DNA from: DAHUZL01 sp035533215
Lineage (GTDB): Bacteria; Chloroflexota; Dormibacteria; Aeolococcales; Bog-877
DNA: 64,000 nt
Direction of reading: 5' to 3'
NCBI GenBank assembly: GCA_035533215.1
Contig: DATLUG010000005.1
Coordinates: forward strand, 62,001-126,000
Under the pieces are notes generated by a model. It saw nothing but the letters and a program-made list of their open reading frames with translations. It was not told where the DNA came from and made no database searches. Below are positions 1 through 8,552 of this stretch, piece after piece (within the stretch, counting starts at the first letter, position 1; the number at the start of each line of letters is the position of its first letter). Position numbers and translations under genes: made by a program.

Positions 1-624
1 GGGGGCTTCATCCCGCTGGCCGAGGAGACCGGCCTGATCGTCCCGCTCGGCGACTTCGTCCTCCGCCGGGCCTGTCGCGACCTCGTTCGGTGGCGCCGCC
101 TCGGCGGCCGGCGGCCGCTGCGCGTGGGCGTGAACGTCGCCGTCCGCCAGCTCCGGACGCCGGGCTTCGCCGACACCGTGGGGGCGATCCTGGCCGCCGA
201 GTCGGTCGATCCCACCCGGATCTCCTTGGAGATCACCGAGTCCTCCCTGCTCGGCGACGGCGACCAGGCGGTCGCGGTCCTGCGCGCGCTGCGCCGGCTG
301 GGGGTGCACCTGGTCCTCGACGATTTCGGCACCGGCTTCTCCTCCCTGCGCTACCTCCAGCGCTTCCCGATCGAGGTGATCAAGGTGGACCGCTCGTTCG
401 TCACCGGGCTGGGCTCCGACCCCCAGGACACCGCCCTGGTCACCGCCATCGTCAACCTGGCGCGCGCGCTGGGCCTGCGGGTGGTGGCCGAGGGGGTGGA
501 GACGCGGGCGCAGCTGGACCAGCTGCGCGACATCGGCTGCGGGATGGCCCAGGGGTTCCTCATCTCCCCGGCGGTCCCGGCGGCGGCCCTGGCGGCGCTC
601 TGGGTGAGCGGGCGCCGCTGGTGA
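1..624 (+). CDS. EAL-domain c-di-GMP phosphodiesterase, C-terminal part (5' end outside window)
   Basis: The frame is open from base 1 and ends at TGA 622-624, giving 207 residues of an EAL domain. Visible family motifs are the FIPLAEETG segment at the left edge, ITESS, the metal/loop-6 motif DDFGTG, KVDRSFV and EGVE. The E-A-L signature itself and any GGDEF or sensory domain would lie upstream, outside the window. EAL domains hydrolyse c-di-GMP to pGpG, but catalytic competence cannot be judged without the first glutamate. The sequence resembles the C-terminus of the complete GGDEF-EAL protein at 50258-53095, so the two are likely paralogues. A long GC hairpin follows the stop directly. Confidence 0.93.
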   Translation, partial: GGFIPLAEETGLIVPLGDFVLRRACRDLVRWRRLGGRRPLRVGVNVAVRQLRTPGFADTVGAILAAESVDPTRISLEITESSLLGDGDQAVAVLRALRRLGVHLVLDDFGTGFSSLRYLQRFPIEVIKVDRSFVTGLGSDPQDTALVTAIVNLARALGLRVVAEGVETRAQLDQLRDIGCGMAQGFLISPAVPAAALAALWVSGRRW

Positions 625-627
625 GGG

Positions 628-669
628 CGCCGCCGGCGGCGGCCGGCCTCCCGGCCGCCGCCGGCGGCG
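628..669 (+). terminator. 19-bp perfect GC hairpin after the EAL gene
   Basis: Two perfectly complementary 19-nt arms (628-646 and 651-669) flank a 4-nt loop, CCTC. The hairpin begins 3 nt after the EAL stop and ends 2 nt before the -10 box of the next gene. It has no U-tract, so it would be an atypical (GC-only) terminator or an insulating structure; termination is inferred from position. Confidence 0.5.
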
Positions 670-671
670 GG

Positions 672-677
672 TAGGAT
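672..677 (+). promoter_or_regulatory. -10 box (TAGGAT) of a leaderless promoter
   Basis: TAGGAT is followed by exactly 7 nt and then ATG 685. This places the transcription start at or next to the start codon, and there is no ribosome binding site. The same spacing recurs before six other genes in this window. Confidence 0.55.
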
Positions 678-684
678 GGCCGCG

Positions 685-2319
685 ATGCAGGGACTGATGA
701 TGGAGGTCCCCCTCACCCTCACCCACGTCTTCGAGCGCGGGACCGGCCTCTACCCGCGCCAAGAGGTGGTGACCCAGCGGGCGAAGGGGCCGCCCCGGCG
801 CGCCACCTTCGCCGAGGTCGGCGAGCGGACGAGGCGGCTGGCGCGGGCGCTCCACGACTGCGGGGTGCGGCCCGGGGACCGGGTCGCGACCCTCGCCTGG
901 AACACCCAGGAGCACCTGGAGTGCTATTTCGCGGTGCCCTGCATGGGGGCCGTCCTCCACACCCTCAACTTCCGCCTCCATCCCGACCAGCTCGCCTACG
1001 TGATCGCCGACGCGAAGGACCGGGTGATCGTCTGCCAGCAGAGCCTGCTGCCGCTGCTGGCCGCCATCGCCGATCGCATCCCCTCCGTCCGCCAGGTGAT
1101 CTGCTTCGGGGAGGGCGACGCGCCAGGGCCCGGCCTCCCGGAGGTGGCGGGGTACGAGGCGTTGCTGGCCGCAGCCGACGGTCCGCTGCCGTGGCCGCGG
1201 CTGGACGAGCGCCAGGCGGCCGGGCTCTGCCACACGTCCGCCACCACCGGCGACCCCAAGGGCGTCCTGTACAGCCACCGCTCCTCCTACCTCCACGCGC
1301 TCACCTGCCTCACCGCCTCGATCTTCCCGGGCGGCCTCTCCGACGCCGACGTCCTGCTCCCGGTGGTGCCGATGTTCCACGTCAACGGCTGGGGCCAGCC
1401 CCATGCCTGCATGTTCGCCGGGGCCGGGATGGTGATGCCCGACCGCTTCCTCGACCCCGGCCACCTGCTCCACCTCCTCGCCGCGGAGCGGGTCACCATC
1501 GCCTGCGGGGTCCCCAGCGTCTGGTGGCCGCTCCTGGAGCGGCTCGACGCCGAGCCCACCCGGCTCCCCCGGCTGCGGGCGATCCTCTGCGGCGGGTCGG
1601 CGGCTCCGCCTGCCCTCCTCCAGGGATTCGACCGCCACCGGCTCACCATGGTCCACGCTTGGGGGATGACCGAGACCTCGCCGCTGGGGACGGTGGCGTT
1701 GGTGAAGCACGACCTGAGGGGCCGCCTGGGCCCCGCCGAGCAGCTCCGCCTGCGCGCGACCCAGGGGCTCCCCGCTCCCGGGGTGGAGCTGCGCCTGGCC
1801 GACCTCGCGACCGGCGAGCCGTGCCCGCACGACGGCCGCCGCGAGGGCGAGCTGCAGGTGCGCGGCCCCTGGGTGTGCCGAGGCTACGCCGGCAGCGACG
1901 ACCGCAGCGCCTTCACCGACGACGGCTGGCTGCGCACCGGCGACGTCGCCACCATCGACCCCGAGGGATACCTGCGCATCGTGGACCGGACCACAGACCT
2001 GGTGAAGTCGGGGGGGGAATGGATCAGCTCGGTCACCCTGGAGAGTCTCCTCATGGGCCACCCTGATGTCGCCGAGGCCGCGGTCGTCGGTCGCCCGGAC
2101 GTGCGCTGGGGCGAGCGCCCGGTGGCCTTCGTGGTCGCCCGCGGGGAGACGCAGGGGCGCCTCACCGCGGAGTCGCTGCGCGACCATCTGCGCCCCCACG
2201 TCGCCAGCTTCTGGCTCCCCGATGCGGTCCGCTTCGTCGACGCCCTCCCCAAGACCGGGGTCGGCAAGTTCGACAAGCGGGCGCTCCGCCGCACCCTCCT
2301 CGCCGCCGAGCCGGCGTAG
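685..2319 (+). CDS. AMP-dependent acyl-CoA synthetase (medium/long-chain fatty acid or DmdB-like ligase)
   Basis: A 544-residue ANL-superfamily enzyme that adenylates a carboxylic acid with ATP and transfers it to CoA. The P-loop-like AMP-binding motif reads TSATTGDPKGV. Further on are the A5-type motif GMTE, the hinge motif GWLRTGD, and the C-terminal lysine region PKTGVGKFDKR. Length and the KSGGEWIS segment match the fatty-acyl-CoA/DmdB-like subgroup of long-chain-fatty-acid CoA ligases; the true substrate cannot be read from sequence. ATG 685 was chosen over ATG 676 because 676 lies inside the -10 box TAGGAT. The gene stands alone, with no coding partner on its strand. Confidence 0.9.
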   Translation: MQGLMMEVPLTLTHVFERGTGLYPRQEVVTQRAKGPPRRATFAEVGERTRRLARALHDCGVRPGDRVATLAWNTQEHLECYFAVPCMGAVLHTLNFRLHPDQLAYVIADAKDRVIVCQQSLLPLLAAIADRIPSVRQVICFGEGDAPGPGLPEVAGYEALLAAADGPLPWPRLDERQAAGLCHTSATTGDPKGVLYSHRSSYLHALTCLTASIFPGGLSDADVLLPVVPMFHVNGWGQPHACMFAGAGMVMPDRFLDPGHLLHLLAAERVTIACGVPSVWWPLLERLDAEPTRLPRLRAILCGGSAAPPALLQGFDRHRLTMVHAWGMTETSPLGTVALVKHDLRGRLGPAEQLRLRATQGLPAPGVELRLADLATGEPCPHDGRREGELQVRGPWVCRGYAGSDDRSAFTDDGWLRTGDVATIDPEGYLRIVDRTTDLVKSGGEWISSVTLESLLMGHPDVAEAAVVGRPDVRWGERPVAFVVARGETQGRLTAESLRDHLRPHVASFWLPDAVRFVDALPKTGVGKFDKRALRRTLLAAEPA

Positions 2320-2553
2320 GGCGAGGGTCCCGATGCGGTCGGCGCCGATGGGGTGAGCGGCCCCTCCGGGCGATCCCCGCGCCCTGGACCAGCTGGGCCT
2401 CGGCTCCGACGGCCGCCATCGCCTCGTCGCGTGCGCGGCCGGGCCCCGGGATGCGGGTCGGCACCGGTGACGACCCCCGGGCCCCAGAGGCAGAAGGGGT
2501 GATGCTGGCCCGGGCGTTCCCAGCCGGCGGCGAGGTCCGAGCGCCGTCCCCCC

Positions 2554-3405
2554 CTACGGCTCCCGCGAGCGCAGGCTGAGCCAGGCCAGCCCCAGCACCA
2601 CGACGATCCAGCCGCCGACGTAGGCGAGGTACCACGGGGCGGGGCCGCTCGCCGCCTGGAACGCGCCGGCCCCGGCGTGGGCGGCGGCGGCGGTCGCGAA
2701 CAGCCGCGGCTCGGCGGCGAAGGTGGCGGCCCGCCACATGCCGTCGGTGGGCAGGAGCAGGTGGGTGACGGTGCCGACGGTGCTGATCGCGGTGTTGTGG
2801 AACACGGTGCCGAAGGCCCCCGCGATCCCGCCCATCCACATCGCCCCGAAGCAGACCACCGCGATCACCGCCGAGGTGATGGTGGCGAGCCTGGTGCTGA
2901 GGCCGAGGGCGAGGGTGAGCAGCACCACCCCCTCGACCGCCATCGCGGCCTCGGCCTGGGCCGGCTGCCGGGGGAGGTAGCCGGTCGCCCACCAGGCGAC
3001 GAGGAACTCCAGGCTCACCGCCGCCACCGTGTAGAGGACGGCGGGGAGGGCCAGGCCCAGCCAGCGTCCGAGGAGCAGCTCCCCCCGCCGCAGCGGGCGG
3101 GCGAGCAGGGCCAGCGCCACCCCCGACTCCAGGTCGCCGGCCAGGGCCGGAGCGGCCAGGAAGGCGCAGGTGAGCGCGAGGACGAAGCTGAACATGAAGA
3201 GGACCAGGATGAGGAGCTCGGCCGCGACCGAGCGGGCCTCGCCGGGGGTGAGGCGGTGACCGCCCTGGTGCAGGCCGGGGACCTTGGCGAAGCCCCAGCC
3301 GGTGAGTCCGATCACGACCACGGTCAGGACCAGCAGGGTGAGCACCAGGCGGCGGCGGACGAGCTCCTGCCAGGTGAGCCGGGCGATCGTGAGGGTGGCG
3401 TTCAC
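2554..3405 (-). CDS. ABC-2 type transporter permease
   Basis: A 283-residue polytopic membrane protein with about six hydrophobic segments and an N-terminal amphipathic stretch (LTWQELVRRR), typical of ABC-2 permeases that pair with a separate ATPase. The start is GTG 3405: it overlaps the ATPase stop by 4 nt (GTGA). Longer upstream ORF extension runs through the ATPase gene in a low-complexity shadow frame. It is the last gene of the sigma/anti-sigma/ABC operon, so it probably exports or flips a compound, possibly a cell-envelope stressor, under sigma control. The substrate is unknown. Confidence 0.85.
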   Translation of the reverse strand: MNATLTIARLTWQELVRRRLVLTLLVLTVVVIGLTGWGFAKVPGLHQGGHRLTPGEARSVAAELLILVLFMFSFVLALTCAFLAAPALAGDLESGVALALLARPLRRGELLLGRWLGLALPAVLYTVAAVSLEFLVAWWATGYLPRQPAQAEAAMAVEGVVLLTLALGLSTRLATITSAVIAVVCFGAMWMGGIAGAFGTVFHNTAISTVGTVTHLLLPTDGMWRAATFAAEPRLFATAAAAHAGAGAFQAASGPAPWYLAYVGGWIVVVLGLAWLSLRSREP

Positions 3406-4361
3406 GGCGGCGAGAGCAATTGCAGGAAGCGCTCCTCCAGGGAGGTCGAGCTGGCCTCCACCTGGTAGATGCGGGCACCCTCGGCGACCAGCTCCCGGAC
3501 CAGCTCGGGGACCCGCTCCGCTCCCAGGCCCTGCCAGACCAGCCAGCCGTCCGACGCGGTCGCCCGGCCGAAGGCCCGCAGCCGCTCCAGTGCCGGCGGC
3601 TCCACCCCGGTGCAGCGGACCCGCACCGCCCCGCCCCCGAGGAGGCTCGCGAGCGACCCCTCCCCCACCACCCGGCCGCGGTCGACCACGGCGACCCGGT
3701 CGCACACCTGCTCCACCTCGGTGAGGAGGTGGGAGTTGAGGAACACCGTCGTGCCGCGGGCGGCGAGCTGGCGGATCACCTGGCGGACGTCATGGCGCCC
3801 GACCGGGTCCAGCGCCGACGTCGGCTCGTCCAGCACCACCAGCTCGGGACGTCCGAGCAGGGCGACGGCGAGACCCAGCCGCTGCTGCATGCCCTTGGAG
3901 AAGGTCTGGACGCGGTCGTCGCCGCGGGCGGCGAGGCCCACGGTGGTGAGCGCGTCGACGGTCGCCTGCGCCCAGCTGGACCGGGGGACCTGGGCCAGCC
4001 GGAGGTGGAGGCCCAGCACCTCCCGGGCCCGCATCCACCCCTGGTAGCGGAAGAGCTCGGGCAGGTAGCCGATGCGGGCCCGGACCCCGACGTCGCCGAC
4101 CGGGGCTCCCAGCACCAGCCCCTCCCCGCCGGTGGGACGGGCCAGACCCAGGAGCAGCTTCACCGCGGTCGTCTTGCCGGCGCCGTTGGGGCCGAGGAAG
4201 CCGAACACCTCCCCCCGCGGCACCGTCATGGTGAGGCCGGCGAGCGCCGGGTGGGAGCCGTAGCGCTTGGCCAGCGCCACGGTGTGGATCGCCGGCGAGG
4301 GACCGGCCGAATGGGCGCCGGGCGGGGGGTGGGCCGAGGCCGCCGACCCCGCCTCAGTCAC
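3402..4361 (-). CDS. ABC transporter ATP-binding protein
   Basis: A 319-residue ATPase. The Walker A motif is GPNGAGKTT. The signature reads FSKGMQQRLGLA, Walker B is LVVLDEPTSALDP, and the H-loop histidine is in LNSHLLTE. This is the CcmA/DrrA-like class that works with ABC-2 permeases. A roughly 25-residue low-complexity N-terminal extension precedes the domain. The GTG start overlaps the anti-sigma gene by 8 nt, and the stop overlaps the permease start by 4 nt, so the three genes are translationally coupled. Confidence 0.93.
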   Translation of the reverse strand: MTEAGSAASAHPPPGAHSAGPSPAIHTVALAKRYGSHPALAGLTMTVPRGEVFGFLGPNGAGKTTAVKLLLGLARPTGGEGLVLGAPVGDVGVRARIGYLPELFRYQGWMRAREVLGLHLRLAQVPRSSWAQATVDALTTVGLAARGDDRVQTFSKGMQQRLGLAVALLGRPELVVLDEPTSALDPVGRHDVRQVIRQLAARGTTVFLNSHLLTEVEQVCDRVAVVDRGRVVGEGSLASLLGGGAVRVRCTGVEPPALERLRAFGRATASDGWLVWQGLGAERVPELVRELVAEGARIYQVEASSTSLEERFLQLLSPP

Positions 4362-5484
4362 CGGCCCGGGCCAGCGCCAGGACGGTCGCCGGCGGCAGCA
4401 GGCCGCCGACCGCCCGAACCAGTCCCCCCCCCTCCCAGACCACCGCGGAGACCAGCCCGCTCCCGTCGGTGAGGAGGACCGCCGGGTGGCCGCTCACCTG
4501 GGCCACCTGCGACCGCAGCAGCCCCGACGGGACCGGGATCGGCAGGGTCGCCCCGGGGTCGGCGAGGGCTCGGACCGCCTGGCGCAGCGGCGACGAGAGG
4601 CCCGGAAGGCGGAGCAGGTACGCCTCCAGCTCGGCCAGGGTCGCCCCGGCGGTGTCGATGGTGGGCGCCCGCACCGCCGCCAGCGCCAGCGAGGGCACCC
4701 CCGGGAGCAGGCTGCCCCCGCCCCCGTACACCGCCACCACCCCGGGGCCGGCCGACTCCGCCACCGTGGCCCCGTCCAGCCCCGGCGGCACGGGCGGCAG
4801 CGCCAGCCCCAGCCCCGCGGCCAGCCGGCGCGCCCGGGCGGCCTGGAACGTGAAGGTGAACGACCACGGCAGCACCTCCAGGGCCTTCGGCGTCCCGGTC
4901 ACGCCGGCCGGCAGGCGGCGCGGCAGCCGCAGGGCCACCCCGCTGGCCGCGACCGCCTGGGCCAGGTCCGCCATCGACCGCACCGGCGGGCTCGACCGCC
5001 CGGTCAGCGTGCCGAGGGTGGCGAGCCGCCCGAGGACCGTGAGGTCGGAGACCCTGACCGGCAGCGGCGCCACCGTGGTGGGCTGGAAGACCCTGGTCCA
5101 GCCGGCCGCCGCCCCGGTGCCGGCCGCGGCCAGCGCCGCCACCGCCAGCACCGTCGCGCCGGCCCGGCGCCGACCGCGCGGTCCCGCCGGGCCGTCCAGC
5201 CGGCCCAGCCAACGGGCCCGGCGAGCGCCCGGGGCCCGGGTCTGCGGCTCCGACCGGAGCCGCAGCCGGGCCAGCGCGGCGGCGGCCGGGCCCGGGGAGC
5301 CCCCCCCACCCACCGCCGAGGCCGAGAACAGCCGGGCCGCGGCGGCCGCGTCGACCCGACAGCGCTCGAGGTCCGCCGAGCAGCGGCGGCAGCCGGCGAG
5401 GTGGCGGTGGACGCGGTCGGGCACGCAGAGCGGCTCGTCCACCAGCCGCCGGAGCCAGCCCTCAGTCCTGCGGTGTGCCAGCAT
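4354..5484 (-). CDS. Zinc-finger anti-sigma factor, membrane-anchored
   Basis: The 376-residue protein begins with a zinc-finger anti-sigma motif, H-x3-C-x2-C (HRHLAGCRRC, about residues 26-35). A Pro/Arg-rich linker follows, then one hydrophobic segment near residues 120-140 and a large, presumably extracytoplasmic domain ending in a repeat-poor globular region. This architecture is that of a ZAS-domain anti-sigma factor that holds its cognate ECF sigma at the membrane. It overlaps the upstream sigma gene by 23 nt. The C-terminal domain resembles sensor domains of DUF4367-like proteins only loosely. Its signal is unknown. Confidence 0.8.
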   Translation of the reverse strand: MLAHRRTEGWLRRLVDEPLCVPDRVHRHLAGCRRCSADLERCRVDAAAAARLFSASAVGGGGSPGPAAAALARLRLRSEPQTRAPGARRARWLGRLDGPAGPRGRRRAGATVLAVAALAAAGTGAAAGWTRVFQPTTVAPLPVRVSDLTVLGRLATLGTLTGRSSPPVRSMADLAQAVAASGVALRLPRRLPAGVTGTPKALEVLPWSFTFTFQAARARRLAAGLGLALPPVPPGLDGATVAESAGPGVVAVYGGGGSLLPGVPSLALAAVRAPTIDTAGATLAELEAYLLRLPGLSSPLRQAVRALADPGATLPIPVPSGLLRSQVAQVSGHPAVLLTDGSGLVSAVVWEGGGLVRAVGGLLPPATVLALARAGD

Positions 5485-6025
5485 CCCGCCTCACCTCCTG
5501 GAGCAGGGCCGCCTCGGCTCGCCGGAGCAGGCTGCCCACCTGGTTGACGCCGACGCCGAGGCCATCCGCGACCTCCTGGTAGCTGAGCCCGCTGTATCGC
5601 AGGGCGAGCACCGCCGCCTTGCGGGTGGGGAGGCGGGCCAGGGCCGCCCGCACCTCGCGGCGGGTCTCGGCGCGCAGGGTGAGGGTCTCGGGGTCGTCGG
5701 CGGCGGCCCCCTCGCCGTGGCGGGTCTCGCGGTGGACCCGGCGGCGCTCGGAGCGGGCCCGGTTCAGCGCCGCGCGGGCGGCGCCGAGGTGGAGCCAGGC
5801 GGCGGCGTGGGCGAGGCCCCCCGGGTGACGCTGGTGGAGCCTGAGGAAGCACTCCTGGGCGACGTCCTCGGCGGCGGACCAGTCGCCGAGGATGCGCGCC
5901 GCCACCCGGGTCACCCGCTCGTACTCGGCGAGGAAGACATGCTCGAACCCGGGGTCGCGCTCGGCCCCGCCAACGGGGCGGAGCTGGGCGGTGACGAGGG
6001 GACGAGTCAGGGCCTGTGGCCTCAC
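5462..6025 (-). CDS. RNA polymerase ECF-type sigma-70 factor
   Basis: 187 residues with sigma-70 region 2 (FLAEYERVTRVAARILGD, then AEDVAQECFLRL, the core-binding and -10 recognition helices) and region 4 (LPTRKAAVLALRYSGLSYQE then an HTH). This is the usual two-domain ECF size. GTG 6025 is the only reasonable in-frame start before region 2; the ORF runs open for another 2.4 kb upstream through unrelated genes, but that part is a high-GC shadow. It heads an operon with its anti-sigma and an ABC-2 exporter, so autoregulation by this sigma is likely, though no matching promoter motif was identified. Confidence 0.9.
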   Translation of the reverse strand: MRPQALTRPLVTAQLRPVGGAERDPGFEHVFLAEYERVTRVAARILGDWSAAEDVAQECFLRLHQRHPGGLAHAAAWLHLGAARAALNRARSERRRVHRETRHGEGAAADDPETLTLRAETRREVRAALARLPTRKAAVLALRYSGLSYQEVADGLGVGVNQVGSLLRRAEAALLQEVRRDAGTPQD

Positions 6026-6080
6026 ATGGGGGAAACACCGCCGGCGCCGGGATTGTGACGCGGCCGGGCGCCGGGGCGGC

Positions 6081-6767
6081 TCAGCCCGGCGCGGCCCCGC
6101 CCGGGGTGACGGCGGCGTCGGCGGCCAGCAGCGCCGCGTAGTCGCCGGGCGTGTCGCAGTCCTGGGGACGCCAGCCGGCGGGGAGCGGGACGCTGGCCAG
6201 CCGGTGGCCCAGCCTGGCCAGCAGCGCCCGCGCGCCCTGGTCCCCGGCCAGCTCCAGCACCTGCGGCCACACCGCCGGCCCCAGCGCGACGGGGTGGCCG
6301 GGGACCTCGGGGGCGTCGCTGTAGGCGGCCACCCAGGCGTCGGCACCGCCGTGGGCGACCGCGGCCATGATCGCCTCCACCGCCCTCGACTCCAGCCCCA
6401 CCTGGTCGGCGAGGCCGACCAGGACGGCGGCGGCGGCGGGGCGGGCCCGGAGCGCGGCCCGCAGCCCGGTCCGCAGCGAGACGGCCTGGCCCGCGCCGGC
6501 GTCCGGGCAGGCCACCCACTCGACCGGGCCCAGCGGCCCGGCGGCGGCGGCCAGCGCGGGCGGGTCGGCCGCCACCACCAGGATGGGGTCGGCGCCGCCG
6601 CTGCGGGCGGCGGCGCACACGTGCTGGAGGAACGTGCCCCCGCGCCAGGGGAGCAGCGGCTTGGGCCGGCCCATCCGGCTGCTCCGTCCGGCGGCGAGGA
6701 CCACGAAGGGCTGGGGCGGGGCGTCGCCGGGAGCGCTCGGGCCCGGCTCCCCCCAAGAGGGCTGCAC
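6081..6767 (-). CDS. MobA-like nucleotidyltransferase (molybdenum cofactor cytidylyl/guanylyltransferase family)
   Basis: The protein carries the NTP-transferase signature LAAGRSSRMGRPKPLLPW near its N-terminus. It also has a GLADQVGL segment equivalent to the metal-binding D of the family and GHPVALG, as in MocA/CoxI-accessory enzymes that activate molybdopterin with CTP. The frame is open to 6875, overlapping the next gene by 47 nt. GTG 6767 (228 residues) is preferred: it removes a Pro/Ala-rich tail, and a CACAAT -10-like box lies 9 nt upstream. No molybdoenzyme is in the window, so the exact nucleotide or sugar substrate is open. Confidence 0.8.
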   Translation of the reverse strand: MQPSWGEPGPSAPGDAPPQPFVVLAAGRSSRMGRPKPLLPWRGGTFLQHVCAAARSGGADPILVVAADPPALAAAAGPLGPVEWVACPDAGAGQAVSLRTGLRAALRARPAAAAVLVGLADQVGLESRAVEAIMAAVAHGGADAWVAAYSDAPEVPGHPVALGPAVWPQVLELAGDQGARALLARLGHRLASVPLPAGWRPQDCDTPGDYAALLAADAAVTPGGAAPG

Positions 6768-6828
6768 GTCGCCACGATTGTGCGCCGGCGGCGGGCCGGG
6801 CCCGCGTTCCGGGGCCCGACCACCGGCC

Positions 6829-8451
6829 TCAGCCGGGGCAGGCGGCACGCTCGGGGCGGGTGGTGCGCCAGGCACCGGCGGTGCTCGCGGGGGCGAAGAG
6901 GACGCTGTGCCGGTCGGCGAACACGCACCGCCAGGCCGGGTCGGCCGCGAGCCGCCCGGCCAGAGGGCTGCCGGGCAGCTGCCAGACCAGCGTGGTCCCG
7001 CTGCGGGCGAGCACGCCCGGGGCCGCCGGGCCGCCCGCCGCCGCGGTCAGGTACCGCCCGAGGTTGCGCGGCCCCATGACGTTGACCTCGCCGAAGATGA
7101 AGACCCGGTCGGGGGCGCACCCGCGCCCCGCGGGGGCGCGGCGGTCGAGCCGGTACAGGAGCCAGCCCGAGGCGCCGTAGGGGGCGAACACCCGGGCCGC
7201 CGGCCCGGCACAGAGGAGGCGCCCGACCGGCTCGGCGTAGCCGGCGCCGGTGGGGTTGTTCTCCGGGCTGCGCCAGCTGGCCACCACCCGGGCGCCGGTG
7301 ACGACCGCGATCGCCGCCAGGACGACCGCGGCGGTGAGGGCGCGGGCGACCCGGGGAGCCCGAGCCGGCGGCGGCCGCACCCGGCTCGCACCCCGGGCGG
7401 CGGCGGCCGCCGCCGGCCGGCGCACGGAGGCCAGCAGCCCCTGGGCCCCGTCCACCCACAGCGGCAGCACCAGCAGGCCGAAGAGGGGGATGTCGCGCAC
7501 GGCGTAGAGGGCGAGGGTCAGTCCCGCGGCGGCGAGGAGCCAGTCGGAGAGGGCGGTCCGGCGGGCCCGGCCGGCCACCAGGAGGGTCGAGACGACGAGG
7601 AAGAGGAGTGGCCACATCGCGTGCTGGTGGAAGTCGGGGCTCTGCCACTCCTGCAGCGCCTGCTGGGCGACATGGCTGGAGAGGAGCTCCAGGGGGTACC
7701 GGTACACGGCGGGCCCGTTCGGGTTGACCATCGCCGCCAGCGCGGCGAGCACGAAGACGGCGGCGCCCAGGCGCCACCGCGACCACGGCACCCGGGCCGC
7801 GGTGAGGGCGGGGGCATCGCCGGGGAGCGCATTGGCCAGGGCCTCGCCGACGAGCACCACGAGGAAGACGCCGAGCCCGAAGACGAAACCCCCGTGGAGG
7901 TTGCCCCAGAGCGCGACCAGGGGCACCGCCCAGAGGATCGCGCGCCCGCCCCGGCGCCGGTGGCGGTCCAGCAGGGCCACCAGGACCGCCGCCAGCGTGA
8001 AGGTCAGGGTCTGCGATCGCGGCCCCCAGATCTGGAGGCTGGTGAGGACCCAGAGCGCCCCCCCGCCGGCCAGCACCCCGTAAGGGTCGCCCGGCCGGTG
8101 GGCCCGGGCCAGCCCCACGACCAGCCCGAGCCAGCTGATCGCCCCGAAGAGGAGCAGGATCGGGAGCATCCCGGCGGACCGGTAGAGGAGCGCGAAGAGC
8201 GCCTCGGTCCCCCACTCCTGGGTGATGAACACGTGGCCGGCAGCGGTGTAGGCGTAGGAGTTGTGCTGGGGAACCCCGGCCGCCAGGATGTGCAGCCCCA
8301 CCCGCAGGTGCCACCAGAAGTCGGGGTCGAACATGGGCTGCACGAAGGCCGCCACCGACAGCACCAGGACCGCCGCCAGCAGGAGCCCCCCCGGCTCCAG
8401 CAGCGCCTCCCGGCAGCGGCGCCAGGGGATGCGCGCGTTCCGGCTCACCAC
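6829..8451 (-). CDS. Polytopic membrane protein, GT-C-like
   Basis: 540 residues with about ten to twelve hydrophobic segments and a roughly 150-residue soluble C-terminal part. The first extracellular loop has the acidic/aromatic motif FDPDFWWHL, and a later loop has WGNLHGGF. Both are characteristic of an uncharacterised family of membrane proteins related to GT-C (lipid-linked-sugar) glycosyltransferases in Chloroflexota and Actinobacteria. A catalytic role is inferred only from this layout. It is a single gene; the nearest neighbour is the MobA-like gene downstream, functionally unrelated. Confidence 0.65.
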   Translation of the reverse strand: MVSRNARIPWRRCREALLEPGGLLLAAVLVLSVAAFVQPMFDPDFWWHLRVGLHILAAGVPQHNSYAYTAAGHVFITQEWGTEALFALLYRSAGMLPILLLFGAISWLGLVVGLARAHRPGDPYGVLAGGGALWVLTSLQIWGPRSQTLTFTLAAVLVALLDRHRRRGGRAILWAVPLVALWGNLHGGFVFGLGVFLVVLVGEALANALPGDAPALTAARVPWSRWRLGAAVFVLAALAAMVNPNGPAVYRYPLELLSSHVAQQALQEWQSPDFHQHAMWPLLFLVVSTLLVAGRARRTALSDWLLAAAGLTLALYAVRDIPLFGLLVLPLWVDGAQGLLASVRRPAAAAAARGASRVRPPPARAPRVARALTAAVVLAAIAVVTGARVVASWRSPENNPTGAGYAEPVGRLLCAGPAARVFAPYGASGWLLYRLDRRAPAGRGCAPDRVFIFGEVNVMGPRNLGRYLTAAAGGPAAPGVLARSGTTLVWQLPGSPLAGRLAADPAWRCVFADRHSVLFAPASTAGAWRTTRPERAACPG

Positions 8452-8552
8452 GATCGCCGCAGTCTAGGCAGCGAGACGCGGCGCTCCGGCCGCGGGCCTG
8501 CCACAAGTCGAGCGCAGGTCGGCTGCGAGCCGGTCGCGGCGGCCCCGGCCGA

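Noticed and set aside
6030..8506. Upstream extension of the sigma-factor ORF (total 1014 codons)
   Set aside because: The extension overlaps two genes with clear family motifs in other frames, and ECF sigma proteins are about 190 residues.
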